From: Paracoccaceae bacterium
GTDB taxonomy: Bacteria; Pseudomonadota; Alphaproteobacteria; Rhodobacterales; Rhodobacteraceae
Direction of reading: 5' to 3'
Length of the DNA stretch: 64,000 nucleotides
Assembly: GCA_016124615.1 (NCBI GenBank)
Contig: WGNF01000004.1
Location: forward strand, 248,001 to 312,000
This document shows positions 16,755 to 26,488 of this stretch, in pieces (the stretch's first letter is position 1; every line of letters starts with the position of its first letter). The translations under genes were made by a program, and so were the position numbers. A model generated the notes under the pieces. It did not search any database. It was not told the origin of the DNA and saw nothing but the letters and a program-made list of their open reading frames with translations.

Positions 16755-17627
16755 CTACTTGAAACGGCGGAAGAACCGGGCGCGGTCGTAGAGGCCCTCA
16801 AGCCGTTTCATGCGAGCCTCGGTGTCGGTCCAGGTGCGCGCCTCGACCCCCGCCATCAGGGTTTCCACCAGCACAAGGATCGCGACGGTGGAATCCCAGG
16901 CCGAGGGCGCCTCGACATGCGCGGGAAAGACGTGGCGGGCGAAGGCGGCGGCGGGCGACAGCCACTGGTCGGTGAACAGCACGACTTCGGCGCCCTGCTC
17001 CACCGCCATCTCGACGATGCCGAGCACGGTGTTTTCATAGCGGCGGATGTCGAACACCACGAGCACGTCGCCCGGGTTCACGTCGATCAGGGCGGCGGGC
17101 CAGGCCCCGGACAGCTCTGACATCAGCGCGACGCCGGGGCGGACCACCTTCATGTGCGTCACGAAGTAATCCGCCGTCGCATGGGTGATGCGGCCCCCCA
17201 GCGCCACGATCTTGCGGCCGGGGTCGGCCAGCAGGTCGCAGGCGGCATCGAATTCGGCATGGTCAACATGGGCCAGCGTCGCCTGCAAGTTGCCCATCAC
17301 CGCATCGGCAAACCGGTTCAGGATATGGGTGTCGGGGGCGCCGCCGGTCCAGCGGTCATGCTTGGCCAGCGGCGAGACCAGCATCTCTTCCACCTCCGAC
17401 CGCAGGGTGGACTGAAAGTCCGGATAGCCCTTGTAGCCCAGTTTCTGCACCAGACGCACCACCGTGGGGGTGGACACGTCGGCCGCCTTGGCCAGCGCCG
17501 TGATGGAGCCGAGCGCCGCAACCGGGTAGCTGCCGAGGATGTGGGTGGCCAACTGGCGTTCGGCCCGGGTGAAGCCGGTGAAACTGGCCCGCAGGTGCCG
17601 ATCAATTGTCTCGCCGCCGTCGCCCAT
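16755..17627 (-). CDS. RpiR/MurR-family transcriptional regulator
   Basis: A 290-residue regulator with an N-terminal HTH (about 15-75: AERQLATHILGSYP, then SITALAKAADVSTPTVVRLVQKLG) and a C-terminal SIS sugar-phosphate-like domain (about 125-260). The start ATG 17627 has GGAGG 6 bp upstream; longer frames only run into the promoter region. It is divergent from the amidohydrolase/glutamine-synthetase-like operon (gap about 125-157 bp) and is the obvious candidate to control it. The ligand is unknown; SIS domains often bind phosphosugars, but this operon does not look sugar-related. Confidence 0.9.
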   Translation of the reverse strand: MGDGGETIDRHLRASFTGFTRAERQLATHILGSYPVAALGSITALAKAADVSTPTVVRLVQKLGYKGYPDFQSTLRSEVEEMLVSPLAKHDRWTGGAPDTHILNRFADAVMGNLQATLAHVDHAEFDAACDLLADPGRKIVALGGRITHATADYFVTHMKVVRPGVALMSELSGAWPAALIDVNPGDVLVVFDIRRYENTVLGIVEMAVEQGAEVVLFTDQWLSPAAAFARHVFPAHVEAPSAWDSTVAILVLVETLMAGVEARTWTDTEARMKRLEGLYDRARFFRRFK

Positions 17628-17784
17628 CAAGGTCCTCCGCCCTGCGGCGCCAACGGGCCGCGTCGAACTGGCATAGCGCGTTCTGGAAAGTTTGTAACAG
17701 GAAATCCTCGAAAGAAACAATCTTGACAGTTCCGGGAGCCTGAGGTCAGCCTTGCCGGATATCCGAAGCGAGGCGACACGTCCG

Positions 17785-18549
17785 ATGCCCGGCCCTGCAC
17801 AGAACGAAACCTTTCCCGCGATCGTCGAAGCGCAGGGGGCGCCGGGGCCGGTGTTGCTGGTCTGCGAACATGCCAGCAACGCGATCCCGGCGGAATACGG
17901 CACGCTGGGGTTGGGCGAGGATTTGCGTCAGGCCCACATCGCCTGGGATCCGGGTGCGCTGGGGCTGGCGCGCGGGCTGGCGCGGCGGCTGGGGGCGGGG
18001 CTGGTGCATGCGCCAGTGTCGCGGCTGGTCTACGACTGCAACCGGCCACCCGATGCGGCGGGGGCAATGGCGGAACGGTCGGAAATGCACCCGGTGCCCG
18101 GCAACGCCGGGCTGACGGCGGCGGCGCGCGCACGGCGGGTGGCGGCGGTCTATCTGCCGTTCCACGACGCCCTGCACGCCGAGATTGCGCGCCGCCTGAC
18201 GCTGGGCCCTGCGCCGGTGATCGTGACGATCCACAGCTTCACGCCGGTCTGGTTCGGCGTGCCGCGGGCGGTGGAGTTCGGCGTGATCCATGACGCCGAT
18301 CCGCGGTTGGCCGAGGCCGTGCTGGGCGAAGCGCGCGCAACGCTTGGGCTGACCTGCGAAATGAATGCGCCTTATTCGGCAGCGGACGACGTGACGCATA
18401 CGCTGAAGCTGCAGGCGTTGCCCTACGGGCTGCTGAACGTGATGCTGGAACTGCGCAACGACCTGATCGCCACCGAGGCCGCGCAAGAGGATATGGCCGA
18501 CCGGCTGGCGCCGGTGCTGGCCCGCGCCGTCGCGCGGTTGAGGGGCTGA
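17785..18549 (+). CDS. N-formylglutamate amidohydrolase family protein
   Basis: The 254-residue product matches the FGase/HutG family: VLLVCEHASNAIP near residue 25, HIAWDPGA, RLVYDCNRPPDA, VTIHSFTPVWFG, and EMNAPYSAADDVTHTLK. These hydrolyse amide bonds of N-acylated glutamate-like substrates at a metal site. No hut genes are nearby; it is followed by a glutamine-synthetase-like ligase, so the real substrate may be a gamma-glutamyl amide. The start is uncertain: ATG 17785 (GAGG 11 bp upstream) is used, while TTG 17752 with GAGG at 6 bp spacing is an alternative that adds 11 residues. Confidence 0.8.
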   Translation: MPGPAQNETFPAIVEAQGAPGPVLLVCEHASNAIPAEYGTLGLGEDLRQAHIAWDPGALGLARGLARRLGAGLVHAPVSRLVYDCNRPPDAAGAMAERSEMHPVPGNAGLTAAARARRVAAVYLPFHDALHAEIARRLTLGPAPVIVTIHSFTPVWFGVPRAVEFGVIHDADPRLAEAVLGEARATLGLTCEMNAPYSAADDVTHTLKLQALPYGLLNVMLELRNDLIATEAAQEDMADRLAPVLARAVARLRG

Positions 18550-18607
18550 CGAAACACACGACCGGCAGGGCATGGCCCCGTCGGCAATCCAACAGAGGAT
18601 CAACGAC

Positions 18608-19972
18608 ATGGCTGGAAATCTGACGTTCGAACAGTTGAAGGAAGAGGTTGAGGCGGGGCGCATCGACACGGTGGTGGCCTGCATGGTCGACATGCAGGGC
18701 CGCCTGATGGGAAAGCGGTTCCACGCCCGCAACTTCATCGAGACGGCTTGGCACGAAACGCATTGCTGCAACTACCTGCTGACCGTCGACATGGACATGA
18801 CGCCAGTGCAGGGCTACGCGGCCTCGTCCTGGGCGGGCGGCTATGGCGACTATACGCTGCGCCCTGACCTGAGCACGCTGCACCGCGTTCCGTGGCTGGA
18901 GGGTACCGCGCTGGTGCTGGGCGACGTGCTGGATCATCACGGCCACGAGGAAGTGCCGCATTCGCCGCGCGCCGTGCTGAAGCGGCAGATCGCGCGGGCG
19001 AAGGCGATGGGCTTTACCCCGATGATGGCGACCGAGTTGGAGTTCTTCCTGTTCGAACAGTCCTACGCGCAACTGCGCGACGCCAACTACCGCGACCCCA
19101 AGACCTGGGGCGGCTACAACATCGACTATTCCGTCTTTGGCACGACCAAGGAAGAAGACGTGATGCGGGCCGTCCGCAACGGGCTTTACGGCGCGGGCAT
19201 CCCGGTCGAATGCTCGAAGGGCGAAGCCGAGGCGGGGCAGGAAGAGATCAACGCGAAGTATTCCGACGCGCTGGATGCCGCCGACAACCACGCGATCATC
19301 AAGAACGGCGTGAAGGAGATCGCGTTCCAGAAGGGCCGGTCGGTCACCTTCATGGCAAAATACGACCATCGCCGCGCCGGATCGTCGGCCCATGTGCACC
19401 AGTCGCTGTGGCAGGGCGACCAGCCCGCCTTCCTCGACAAGACCGCCGAACATGGCATGTCCGACGTGATGAAGCACTACCTTGCCGGATTGCTGACCCA
19501 TGCCGAGGAAATCACCTATTTCCTTGCGCCCTACGTCAACAGCTACAAGCGCTTCGTGGTGGGCATGTTCGCGCCGACCAAGGCGGTCTGGAGCCTCGAC
19601 AACCGCACCGCCGGGTTCCGCATCTGCGGCGAGGACAGCAAGGCGATCCGGGTCGAATGCCGCATCGGCGGCGCCGACCTGAACCCCTATCTGGCGCTGG
19701 CGGCACAGCTTGCCGCGGGCCTCGACGGGATCGAACGCAAGCTGGCGCTGGAGCCGGTGGCGACCGGCGACGCCTATCACGCGGGCGATGTGCGCGAGAT
19801 TCCGAAGTCGCTGGGCGAGGCCGCCGAACGGCTGAACGGCTCGGCAATGCTGCGCGCCGCCTTTGGCGCCGGCGTGGTGGACCACTACACCCGCGCCGCG
19901 CTGTGGGAGATCGAGGAACAGAACCGCGTCGTGACCGATTGGGAAGTGCAGCGCGGGCTGGAACGGGCGTAG
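18608..19972 (+). CDS. Glutamine synthetase-like gamma-glutamyl amine ligase
   Basis: A 454-residue member of the type I glutamine synthetase superfamily, closer in layout to PuuA-type gamma-glutamylpolyamine synthetases than to GlnA. Seen are MVDMQGRLMGKR, the Mg/Glu motif TELEFFLFE, a Glu-rich ligand region ECSKGEAEAGQEEIN, the His-containing SAHVHQSL, and RTAGFRICG with RVECRIGGADLNPYLALAA. It would ligate glutamate to an amine with ATP. The ATG 18608 has AGAGGA 8 bp upstream. Neighbours (amidohydrolase, aldehyde and alcohol dehydrogenases, DadA-like oxidase) support a catabolic role. Confidence 0.87.
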   Translation: MAGNLTFEQLKEEVEAGRIDTVVACMVDMQGRLMGKRFHARNFIETAWHETHCCNYLLTVDMDMTPVQGYAASSWAGGYGDYTLRPDLSTLHRVPWLEGTALVLGDVLDHHGHEEVPHSPRAVLKRQIARAKAMGFTPMMATELEFFLFEQSYAQLRDANYRDPKTWGGYNIDYSVFGTTKEEDVMRAVRNGLYGAGIPVECSKGEAEAGQEEINAKYSDALDAADNHAIIKNGVKEIAFQKGRSVTFMAKYDHRRAGSSAHVHQSLWQGDQPAFLDKTAEHGMSDVMKHYLAGLLTHAEEITYFLAPYVNSYKRFVVGMFAPTKAVWSLDNRTAGFRICGEDSKAIRVECRIGGADLNPYLALAAQLAAGLDGIERKLALEPVATGDAYHAGDVREIPKSLGEAAERLNGSAMLRAAFGAGVVDHYTRAALWEIEEQNRVVTDWEVQRGLERA

Positions 19973-20061
19973 TGGTGGACCTTGCGACAGATCATGGCCG
20001 GACGCAGGGCAATGCCGGAAATTGAAAAGCGTGCCCGACCGGCGCGTGGTATGAGGATGAC

Positions 20062-21450
20062 ATGACGAAGACGATCCAATGCATCTCGCCCGTTGACGGG
20101 CGGGTCTATGCCGAACGCCCCGTGCTGTCGCTGGCAGCGGCGGAAGAGGCCGTGGCCCGCGCCCGCGCGGCGCAGAAGGGCTGGGCCGCGCTGACGCTGG
20201 CCGAGCGCATCGCCAAGGTGCAGGCGGGTATCGCCGCCCTGAACGCGATGAAGGACAAGGTGGTCGAGGAACTGGCCTGGCAGATGGGCCGCCCGACCCG
20301 CTTCGGCGGCGAGTTCGGCGGCGTCAACGAACGCGCGACCTACATGGCCGGGATCGCCGAAACCGCGCTGGCGCCGGTGGTGGTCGAAGCCTCGGACCGG
20401 TTCGAACGGCGGATCGAGCGCGAACCGGTCGGCGTCGTCTTCGTGATGGCGCCGTGGAACTATCCCTACCTGACCTCGATCAACACCATCATTCCGGCGC
20501 TGATCGCGGGCAATTCGGTGGTGCTGAAGCATTCCAGCCAGACCCTGCTGGTCGGCGAGCGGCTGGCCGAGGCGCTGCATGCGGGCGGCGTGCCCTACGA
20601 CGTGTTCCAGAACGTCGTGATGGATCACGCGACGACCGAGGCGCTGATCGGCAACCGGGCGTTCAACTTCATCAACTTCACCGGCTCTGTCGCGGGCGGC
20701 GCCACGATCGAACGCGCGGCGGCGGGCACCTTCACCGGCCTAGGGCTGGAACTGGGCGGCAAGGATCCCGGCTATGTGATGGACGACGCCGATCTGGATG
20801 CGGCGGTCGACAGCCTGATGGACGGCGCGATGTTCAACGCGGGCCAGTGCTGTTGCGGGATCGAGCGGATCTATGTGCACCATTCGCTTTTCCACGCCTT
20901 CGTCGAAAAGGCGGTGGCCTGGGTCAAGACGCTGAAACTCGGCAATCCGTTCGACCCGGAAACCACGCTGGGGCCGATGGCGAACGTGCGGTTTGCCCAT
21001 GTCGTGCGCAGCCAGATCGCCGATGCCATCGCCGATGGCGCCAAGCCGCTGATCGACCCCGCGCTGTTCGCGGCGGACGATGGCGGCGCCTACCTTGCGC
21101 CGCAGATTCTGGTGAACGTGAACCATGAAATGCGCGTGATGCGCGAGGAAAGCTTTGGCCCGGTCGTCGGCATCATGTCCGTCAAGGACGATGACGAGGC
21201 GGTCGCGGTGATGAACGACTCGCCTTACGGCCTGACCGCCTCGCTCTGGACCAAGGACGCCGAACGGGCGGCACGGGTCGGCGCACGGGTGGAAACCGGC
21301 ACGATCTACATGAACCGCTGCGACTACCTCGACCCGGCGCTGTGCTGGACCGGCTGCAAGGACACCGGCCGCGGCGGATCGCTGTCCGTTCTGGGCTATT
21401 ACGCGGTCACCCGACCGAAATCCTACCATCTGAAGAAGGTGACGAAATGA
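20062..21450 (+). CDS. NAD(P)-dependent aldehyde dehydrogenase
   Basis: The 462-residue protein has the ALDH hallmarks: APWNYPYLTSINTIIPALIAG at about 133-153, LELGGKDPGYV with the general-base Glu near 230, and the nucleophile region FNAGQCCCGIERIYV, where Cys264 is the expected catalytic residue of GQxC. Three Cys in a row (263-265) is a little unusual; SCC is more common. The stop overlaps the next start (ATGA), so it is coupled to the alcohol dehydrogenase and likely oxidises its aldehyde product. The substrate is unknown. Confidence 0.88.
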   Translation: MTKTIQCISPVDGRVYAERPVLSLAAAEEAVARARAAQKGWAALTLAERIAKVQAGIAALNAMKDKVVEELAWQMGRPTRFGGEFGGVNERATYMAGIAETALAPVVVEASDRFERRIEREPVGVVFVMAPWNYPYLTSINTIIPALIAGNSVVLKHSSQTLLVGERLAEALHAGGVPYDVFQNVVMDHATTEALIGNRAFNFINFTGSVAGGATIERAAAGTFTGLGLELGGKDPGYVMDDADLDAAVDSLMDGAMFNAGQCCCGIERIYVHHSLFHAFVEKAVAWVKTLKLGNPFDPETTLGPMANVRFAHVVRSQIADAIADGAKPLIDPALFAADDGGAYLAPQILVNVNHEMRVMREESFGPVVGIMSVKDDDEAVAVMNDSPYGLTASLWTKDAERAARVGARVETGTIYMNRCDYLDPALCWTGCKDTGRGGSLSVLGYYAVTRPKSYHLKKVTK

Positions 21451-22598
21451 GCAACGTTCCCACCGCGAACTGGTCCTATCCGACGCTGATCAAGTTCGGC
21501 CCCGGGCGGATTCAGGAACTGGCGCATCTGTGCCGGCAGGCCGGGCTGACCAAGCCGCTCTTGGTCACCGACAAGGCGCTGGCCGCGCTGCCGATCACCC
21601 GGCAGGCGCTGGACCTGATGGAGGCCGGGGGCCTTGGTCGCGCCGTCTTCAGCGAGGTTGACCCGAACCCGAACGAGGGCAACATGGCCGCCGGGATCGC
21701 GGTCTACAACGCGGGCGGGCATGATGGCGTGGTCTGCTTCGGCGGCGGCTCGGCGCTCGACCTTGGCAAGATGATCGCGCTGATGCATGCGCAAACGGTC
21801 AGCGTCTGGGATCTGGAGGATGTCGGCGATTGGTGGAAGCGCGCCGATGCCGACAAGATCGCCCCCATCGTGGCGGTGCCCACGACCGCCGGAACCGGGT
21901 CCGAGGTTGGCCGCGCGGGCGTTTTGACCAATTCGGTCACGCACAAGAAAAAGATCATCTTCCACCCCAAGCTGATGCCTGCCATCACCATCTGCGACCC
22001 CGAACTGACGGTGGGGATGCCGAAGTTCATCACCGCGGGCACCGGCATGGATGCGCTGGCGCATTGCCTTGAAGCCTACTGCTCGCCCTTCTACCACCCG
22101 ATGTCGCAGGGCATCGCGCTGGAAGGCATGCGGCTGGTGTTCGAGAACCTGCCCCGCGCCTATGCCGTGCCTGACGACCTTGAAGCCCGCGCCAACATGA
22201 TGAGTGCGGCGGCGATGGGCGCGGTGGCGTTCCAGAAGGGCCTCGGCGCGATCCACTCGCTCAGCCACCCGATCGGCGCCGTCTACGGCACCCATCACGG
22301 CACGACGAACGCGGTGGTGATGCCGATGGTGCTGGAGTTCAACCGCGAAGCCATCGAGGACCGGATCGTCCGCGCGGCCGCCTATCTGGGGATCGACGGC
22401 GGCTTTGACGGCTTCCATGCCGAGGTGATGGAACTGCGCGCCAAGCTGAACATCCCGGCCAACCTGTCGGCGATGGGGGTGGAATATGCCCGGCTCGACG
22501 AGTTGACCGAAATGGCGCTGGAAGACCCGTCTTGCGGCGGCAACCCGGTGCCGATGACGCGCGGGAATACCCGCGCGCTCTTCGACGCCTGCATGTAA
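21447..22598 (+). CDS. Iron-containing (group III) alcohol dehydrogenase
   Basis: A 383-residue protein of the Fe-ADH family with the NAD motif GGGSALDLGKMIAL near 92-105, TTAGTGSEVGRAGVL, and metal-ligand stretches GTGMDALAHCLEAY, AIHSLSHPIGAVYGTHHG. It oxidises a primary or amino alcohol to the aldehyde, which the coupled upstream aldehyde dehydrogenase could take further. ATG 21447 overlaps the previous stop by 4 bp. The substrate is not deducible from sequence. Confidence 0.88.
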   Translation: MSNVPTANWSYPTLIKFGPGRIQELAHLCRQAGLTKPLLVTDKALAALPITRQALDLMEAGGLGRAVFSEVDPNPNEGNMAAGIAVYNAGGHDGVVCFGGGSALDLGKMIALMHAQTVSVWDLEDVGDWWKRADADKIAPIVAVPTTAGTGSEVGRAGVLTNSVTHKKKIIFHPKLMPAITICDPELTVGMPKFITAGTGMDALAHCLEAYCSPFYHPMSQGIALEGMRLVFENLPRAYAVPDDLEARANMMSAAAMGAVAFQKGLGAIHSLSHPIGAVYGTHHGTTNAVVMPMVLEFNREAIEDRIVRAAAYLGIDGGFDGFHAEVMELRAKLNIPANLSAMGVEYARLDELTEMALEDPSCGGNPVPMTRGNTRALFDACM

Positions 22599-22615
22599 GG
22601 GCGCGTCGGGGGGGC

Positions 22616-23869
22616 ATGACGCAGCATCTGTCGACCGAAATCGCCGTCGTCGGCGCGGGCGTGGTGGGCCTTGCCATCGCGCACCGTCTGGCTGCGGCCG
22701 GGCGCGAGGTGCTGCTGATCGACCCCGCCGCGCCCGGATCCGGTGCCTCTTACGGTAACGCGGGCACCATCGCGGATTACGCGGTGATGCCGGTTGGCAC
22801 ACCCGATGTGCTGCGCAACCTGCCCGCGCTGCTTTTCGACCGCAGCTCGCCGCTGTCGATCCGGCGCGCGGCAATGCTGTCGCTGGCGCCGTGGCTTTTG
22901 CGCTTCCTGCGGCAATCGCTGCCCGGCCCGGCGATGCGGAACGCGACGGCGCTGGCCGCGCTGCTGGCCGACGCGACCCCGCGCTGGATCGACCTTGCGG
23001 CGGCGATCGGCGCCGCCGACATCCTGCAATCGCGCGGCTGCCTTTATCTTTACGAAACCCGCGAGGCCGGTCGCAGCGCCGAGGCCGCCATGGCGGCACG
23101 TCGCGGTCTGGGCGTGACGGTGGACCTGATCGGCCCCGACGAGTTGCGGCAGATGGAGCCGGGCTTGCCCGAAATGCCGGGCGGTGCTGCGTTCTTTCCC
23201 AAGGCGGTTTTCCTCAACGATCCGGGCCGGTTGATGGCGGCGCTGGCACAGGCCGCGCAAACGGCGGGCGCCGGGCTTTTGCAGGCCAAGGCCGAGCGTC
23301 TGATCCGGCAAGTCGATGGCGTGGCGCTGGAAGGAACCGGCCCCGAGGGCACGTTCCATCTGCACGCCCGCCGCGTGGTGATTGCCGCAGGCGCGCATTC
23401 GCGCGACCTAGCGCAGCAGGCGGGCGACCGGGTGCCGCTGGATACCGAGCGCGGCTATCATCTGGAATACGACATGGTGGCGCCGCGCCTGACGCGCCCG
23501 GCCTGCCCCACCTCGCGCGGCTTCTACCTCTGCCCGATGGCGGGGCGGCTGCGGGTGGCGGGCACCGTCGAACTTGGCGGGTTGACAGCGCCACCCTCGC
23601 CCCATCGCCTCGACCGGCTGGAAGCGGGTGCCCGCGCGATCTTCCCCGACCTGCCCGCGCCCACCCGCAACTGGATGGGTTTTCGCCCCTCGATCCCGGA
23701 TTCGCTGCCGGTGATCGGGCCCTCTCGTGGCGGTGCCGAGGTGCTGCTGGCCTTCGGGCACGGCCACATCGGCCTGACGCTGGCCCCGATCACCGCCGCG
23801 CTGATCGAGGGCTGGATCGACGGCGCCCCCAGCGATGGGTTTTCCGCAGTCTTGCCAACGCGCTTCTGA
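22616..23869 (+). CDS. FAD-dependent oxidoreductase, D-amino acid dehydrogenase (DadA)-like
   Basis: The 417-residue flavoprotein has the dinucleotide fold [17 protein letters not shown] at about 9-25, the DAO-family linker [23 protein letters not shown], and the C-terminal [19 protein letters not shown]. It would oxidise a secondary or primary amine, for example a D-amino acid or gamma-glutamyl amine, like PuuB. It follows the alcohol dehydrogenase by 17 bp in the same operon. The start ATG 22616 sits in a G-run that could serve as ribosome site. It is followed by a long inverted repeat. Confidence 0.82.
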   Translation: MTQHLSTEIAVVGAGVVGLAIAHRLAAAGREVLLIDPAAPGSGASYGNAGTIADYAVMPVGTPDVLRNLPALLFDRSSPLSIRRAAMLSLAPWLLRFLRQSLPGPAMRNATALAALLADATPRWIDLAAAIGAADILQSRGCLYLYETREAGRSAEAAMAARRGLGVTVDLIGPDELRQMEPGLPEMPGGAAFFPKAVFLNDPGRLMAALAQAAQTAGAGLLQAKAERLIRQVDGVALEGTGPEGTFHLHARRVVIAAGAHSRDLAQQAGDRVPLDTERGYHLEYDMVAPRLTRPACPTSRGFYLCPMAGRLRVAGTVELGGLTAPPSPHRLDRLEAGARAIFPDLPAPTRNWMGFRPSIPDSLPVIGPSRGGAEVLLAFGHGHIGLTLAPITAALIEGWIDGAPSDGFSAVLPTRF

Positions 23870-23888
23870 CCCCCTTCTTTCTGGCGCC

Positions 23889-23946
23889 AAATACTCCCGC
23901 CGGAGGCTCCCGCGGTTCCTGCCAGACGCCTCCGGCGGGAGTATTT
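23889..23946. repeat. Long perfect inverted repeat, probable bidirectional terminator
   Basis: A 19-bp arm beginning AAATACTCCCGCC (23889-23907) is perfectly repeated in inverse at 23928-23946, with a 20-bp loop. CTGGC and GCCAG extend the symmetry outside. The right arm continues as GGAGTATTTTTGCCAGGAAG, the core shared with the other intergenic repeats at 15678, 27904 and 39615. It lies between the DadA-like gene and the UDP-glucuronate epimerase. Confidence 0.85.
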
Positions 23947-24029
23947 TTGCCAGGAAGATACAGGGGCGCGGGCTTGACGGCCGGGGGGGCGCCCCTAAGG
24001 TGGCGGCGCGTTTCAGGAAAGGTCTGCGC

Positions 24030-25034
24030 ATGTCCCGCACCGCCCTCGTCACCGGCTCGGCCGGGTTCATCGGGTATCATCTGTGCAGGCGGCTCTTGGC
24101 CGATGGCTTCAGGGTCGTGGGCCTTGACGGGATGACGGCCTACTATGACGTCGCGCTGAAACAGCGCCGCCACGCGATGCTCAGCCAGTCGCCCGGCTTC
24201 ACGGCGGTGGAGGGGCTGCTGGAGGCGCCGGGGCTGGTGGCCGGGCTGGTGGCGACCGAGGTGCCCGATGTCATCATCCACCTCGCCGCGCAGGCCGGGG
24301 TGCGTTATTCCATCGACGCACCGCGATCCTATGTCGAGGCCAACCTGATCGGCACGTTCGAGATTCTCGAAGCGGCGCGGGCGCATCCGCCGCAACATCT
24401 GCTGATCGCCTCGACCTCTTCCGTCTACGGCGCCAACACCGCGATGCCCTATGCCGAGACCGACAAGGCCGACACCCAGATGTCGTTCTATGCCGCCACC
24501 AAGAAGGCCACCGAGGCGATGGCGCATTCCTATGCCCATCTCTACGACCTGCCGACGACGATGTTTCGCTTCTTCACGGTCTACGGGCCCTGGGGGCGGC
24601 CCGACATGGCGTTGTTCAAGTTCACCAAGGCGATCCTGCAGGGCGCGCCGATCGAGATTTACAACCACGGCGACATGCTGCGGGATTTCACCTATGTCGA
24701 CGATCTGGTCGAGGGCATCCGGCGGCTGATCGACACGGCGCCGGTGGTCGGGGCGGCGGTGGAGGGCGACAGCCTGTCGCCGGTGGCGCCGTGGCGGGTG
24801 GTGAACATCGGCAACGGCGCGCCGGTGAAGCTGATGGACTTCGTCGAGGCGATCGAGGCGGCGGTGGGGCGACCGGCGATCCGGGAGTATCTGCCGATGC
24901 AGCCGGGCGACGTGCCCGCAACCTGGGCCGCGACCGGACTGATCGAGCAGCTGGTGGGCGCCCTGCCCCGCACCGATATCCATGACGGCGTGCGCCGCTT
25001 CGTGGCCTGGTATCGCGACTATTACGGCGCCTGA
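24030..25034 (+). CDS. UDP-glucuronate 4-epimerase
   Basis: A 334-residue extended SDR with [16 protein letters not shown] at about 8-23, the catalytic triad S-T-S-S-V-Y-G and Y153-x3-K157 in [12 protein letters not shown], and [18 protein letters not shown] typical of UDP-GlcA epimerases (CapI/LpsL type). It converts UDP-glucuronate to UDP-galacturonate for surface polysaccharide. It lies 128 bp before UDP-glucose 6-dehydrogenase, the enzyme that makes its substrate. The start ATG 24030 follows CAGGAAAGGTCTGCGC. Confidence 0.88.
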   Translation: MSRTALVTGSAGFIGYHLCRRLLADGFRVVGLDGMTAYYDVALKQRRHAMLSQSPGFTAVEGLLEAPGLVAGLVATEVPDVIIHLAAQAGVRYSIDAPRSYVEANLIGTFEILEAARAHPPQHLLIASTSSVYGANTAMPYAETDKADTQMSFYAATKKATEAMAHSYAHLYDLPTTMFRFFTVYGPWGRPDMALFKFTKAILQGAPIEIYNHGDMLRDFTYVDDLVEGIRRLIDTAPVVGAAVEGDSLSPVAPWRVVNIGNGAPVKLMDFVEAIEAAVGRPAIREYLPMQPGDVPATWAATGLIEQLVGALPRTDIHDGVRRFVAWYRDYYGA

Positions 25035-25162
25035 TGCGGGCGGGCGTCACCGTCTTCCCACAACCCCGCCCCCGTCGCGCGAGGCGGCGCTTGCGGACGT
25101 TGACAGGGCCTGCGCCTTCGCCCATGCGGAAGAGAAAAACCTGAGGCTGCAGGAGCAGAGAC

Positions 25163-26467
25163 ATGAAAATCGCGATGATCGGGACGGGCTATGTCGGCCT
25201 CGTCTCCGGGGTGTGCTTCTCGGACTTCGGGCATGACGTGGTCTGCGTCGACAAAGACCCGCGCAAGATCGAAATGCTGGAGGCGGGCAAGGTGCCGATC
25301 TACGAGCCGGGCCTTGACGATGTGATGGCGCGCAACGTGGCGGCGGGGCGGCTCAGCTTCACCACCGACCTGAAGGCGGCGGTGGACGGGGCCGAGGCGG
25401 TGTTCATCGCCGTGGGCACCCCGACGCGGCGCGGTGACGGCCATGCCGACCTGACCTACGTGATGGCGGCGGCCGAGGAGATTGCGGCGGCGCTGACCGG
25501 TTATGCGGTGATCGTGACGAAATCGACCGTGCCTGTGGGCACCAACAAGCAGGTCATGCGCGTGATCCGCAAGGCGCGACCGGAGGCGGAGTTCGACGTC
25601 GCCTCCAACCCCGAATTCCTGCGCGAGGGCGCGGCGATCGACGATTTCATGCGGCCCGACCGGGTGGTGGTTGGCGTCCAGACCGAGCACGCCAAAGAGG
25701 TGATGGCCGAGGTCTACCGGCCGCTCTTCCTGCGCGAGTTTCCGATCGTCTTCACCGATCTCGAATCGGCCGAGATGATCAAATATGCCGCCAACGCCTT
25801 CCTTGCGACCAAGATCACCTTCATCAACGAGATCGCGGCCCTCTGCGAACGGGTCGGCGCCGATGTGAAGGACGTGGCCAAGGGCATGGGCCTCGACGGC
25901 CGGATCGGCAACAAGTTCCTGCATGCCGGGCCGGGCTATGGCGGGTCGTGCTTCCCCAAGGACACCCGCGCACTGGCGCGGATCGGGCAGGATCATGCCG
26001 TGCCGATGCAGATCACCGAGGCGGTGATCAAGGTGAACGAAGAGATCAAGCGGCGGATGATCGACCGGATTGTCGACCTCTGCGACGGCTCGGTGAACGG
26101 CAAGACGGTGGCGGTACTGGGGGTGACGTTCAAGCCCAACACCGACGACATGCGCGAGGCGCCCAGCCTGACCATCATCCCGCACCTCGTCGGCAACGGC
26201 GCCAAGGTGCGGGTGGTCGATCCGCAGGGTCGCAAGGAGGGCGAGGCGCTGCTGCCCGGCGTGAAATGGGCGGACGACGCCTACCACGCGGCGCAGGGCG
26301 CGCATGTGCTGGTGATCCTGACGGAATGGAATGAGTTCCGGGCGCTGGATCTGGCGAAGGTGGCGAAAAAGATGGCGGTTCCGGCGATGGCCGACCTTCG
26401 CAACATCTATTCGGCCCGCGATGCCAAGCGGGCCGGGTTCACCGCCTATGTCGGCGTGGGGCGGTAA
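25163..26467 (+). CDS. ugd: UDP-glucose 6-dehydrogenase
   Basis: The 434-residue enzyme oxidises UDP-glucose twice to UDP-glucuronate with NAD. N-terminal Rossmann motif MIGTGYVGLVSGVCFSDFGH at 4-23, the substrate/catalytic region KYAANAFLATKITFINEIA with Lys near 208, the catalytic Cys stretch GPGYGGSCFPKDTRAL near 256-271, and the C-terminal VLGVTFKPNTDDMREAPS are all seen. Length is standard. The upstream 128-bp gap contains TTGACA at about 25100 but no clear -10 element. Confidence 0.95.
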   Translation: MKIAMIGTGYVGLVSGVCFSDFGHDVVCVDKDPRKIEMLEAGKVPIYEPGLDDVMARNVAAGRLSFTTDLKAAVDGAEAVFIAVGTPTRRGDGHADLTYVMAAAEEIAAALTGYAVIVTKSTVPVGTNKQVMRVIRKARPEAEFDVASNPEFLREGAAIDDFMRPDRVVVGVQTEHAKEVMAEVYRPLFLREFPIVFTDLESAEMIKYAANAFLATKITFINEIAALCERVGADVKDVAKGMGLDGRIGNKFLHAGPGYGGSCFPKDTRALARIGQDHAVPMQITEAVIKVNEEIKRRMIDRIVDLCDGSVNGKTVAVLGVTFKPNTDDMREAPSLTIIPHLVGNGAKVRVVDPQGRKEGEALLPGVKWADDAYHAAQGAHVLVILTEWNEFRALDLAKVAKKMAVPAMADLRNIYSARDAKRAGFTAYVGVGR

Positions 26468-26483
26468 GGGGGCCGAAGCCCCC
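26468..26483. terminator. Short bidirectional stem-loop between ugd and lpd
   Basis: GGGGGC / GCCCCC with a CGAA tetraloop directly follows the ugd stop, in the 21-bp gap to the lpd stop on the other strand. No strong T-run is present. Confidence 0.5.
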
Positions 26484-26488
26484 TGCCA

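Noticed and set aside
17785..18549. Histidine degradation (hutG) assignment
   Set aside because: The family match is good, but no hutH, hutU, hutI or hutF gene is nearby and the neighbours point to amine or amino alcohol use.
23889..23955. Terminal inverted repeats of an insertion sequence
   Set aside because: The arms face each other over only 20 bp with no transposase or target duplication; a terminator-like repeat fits better.
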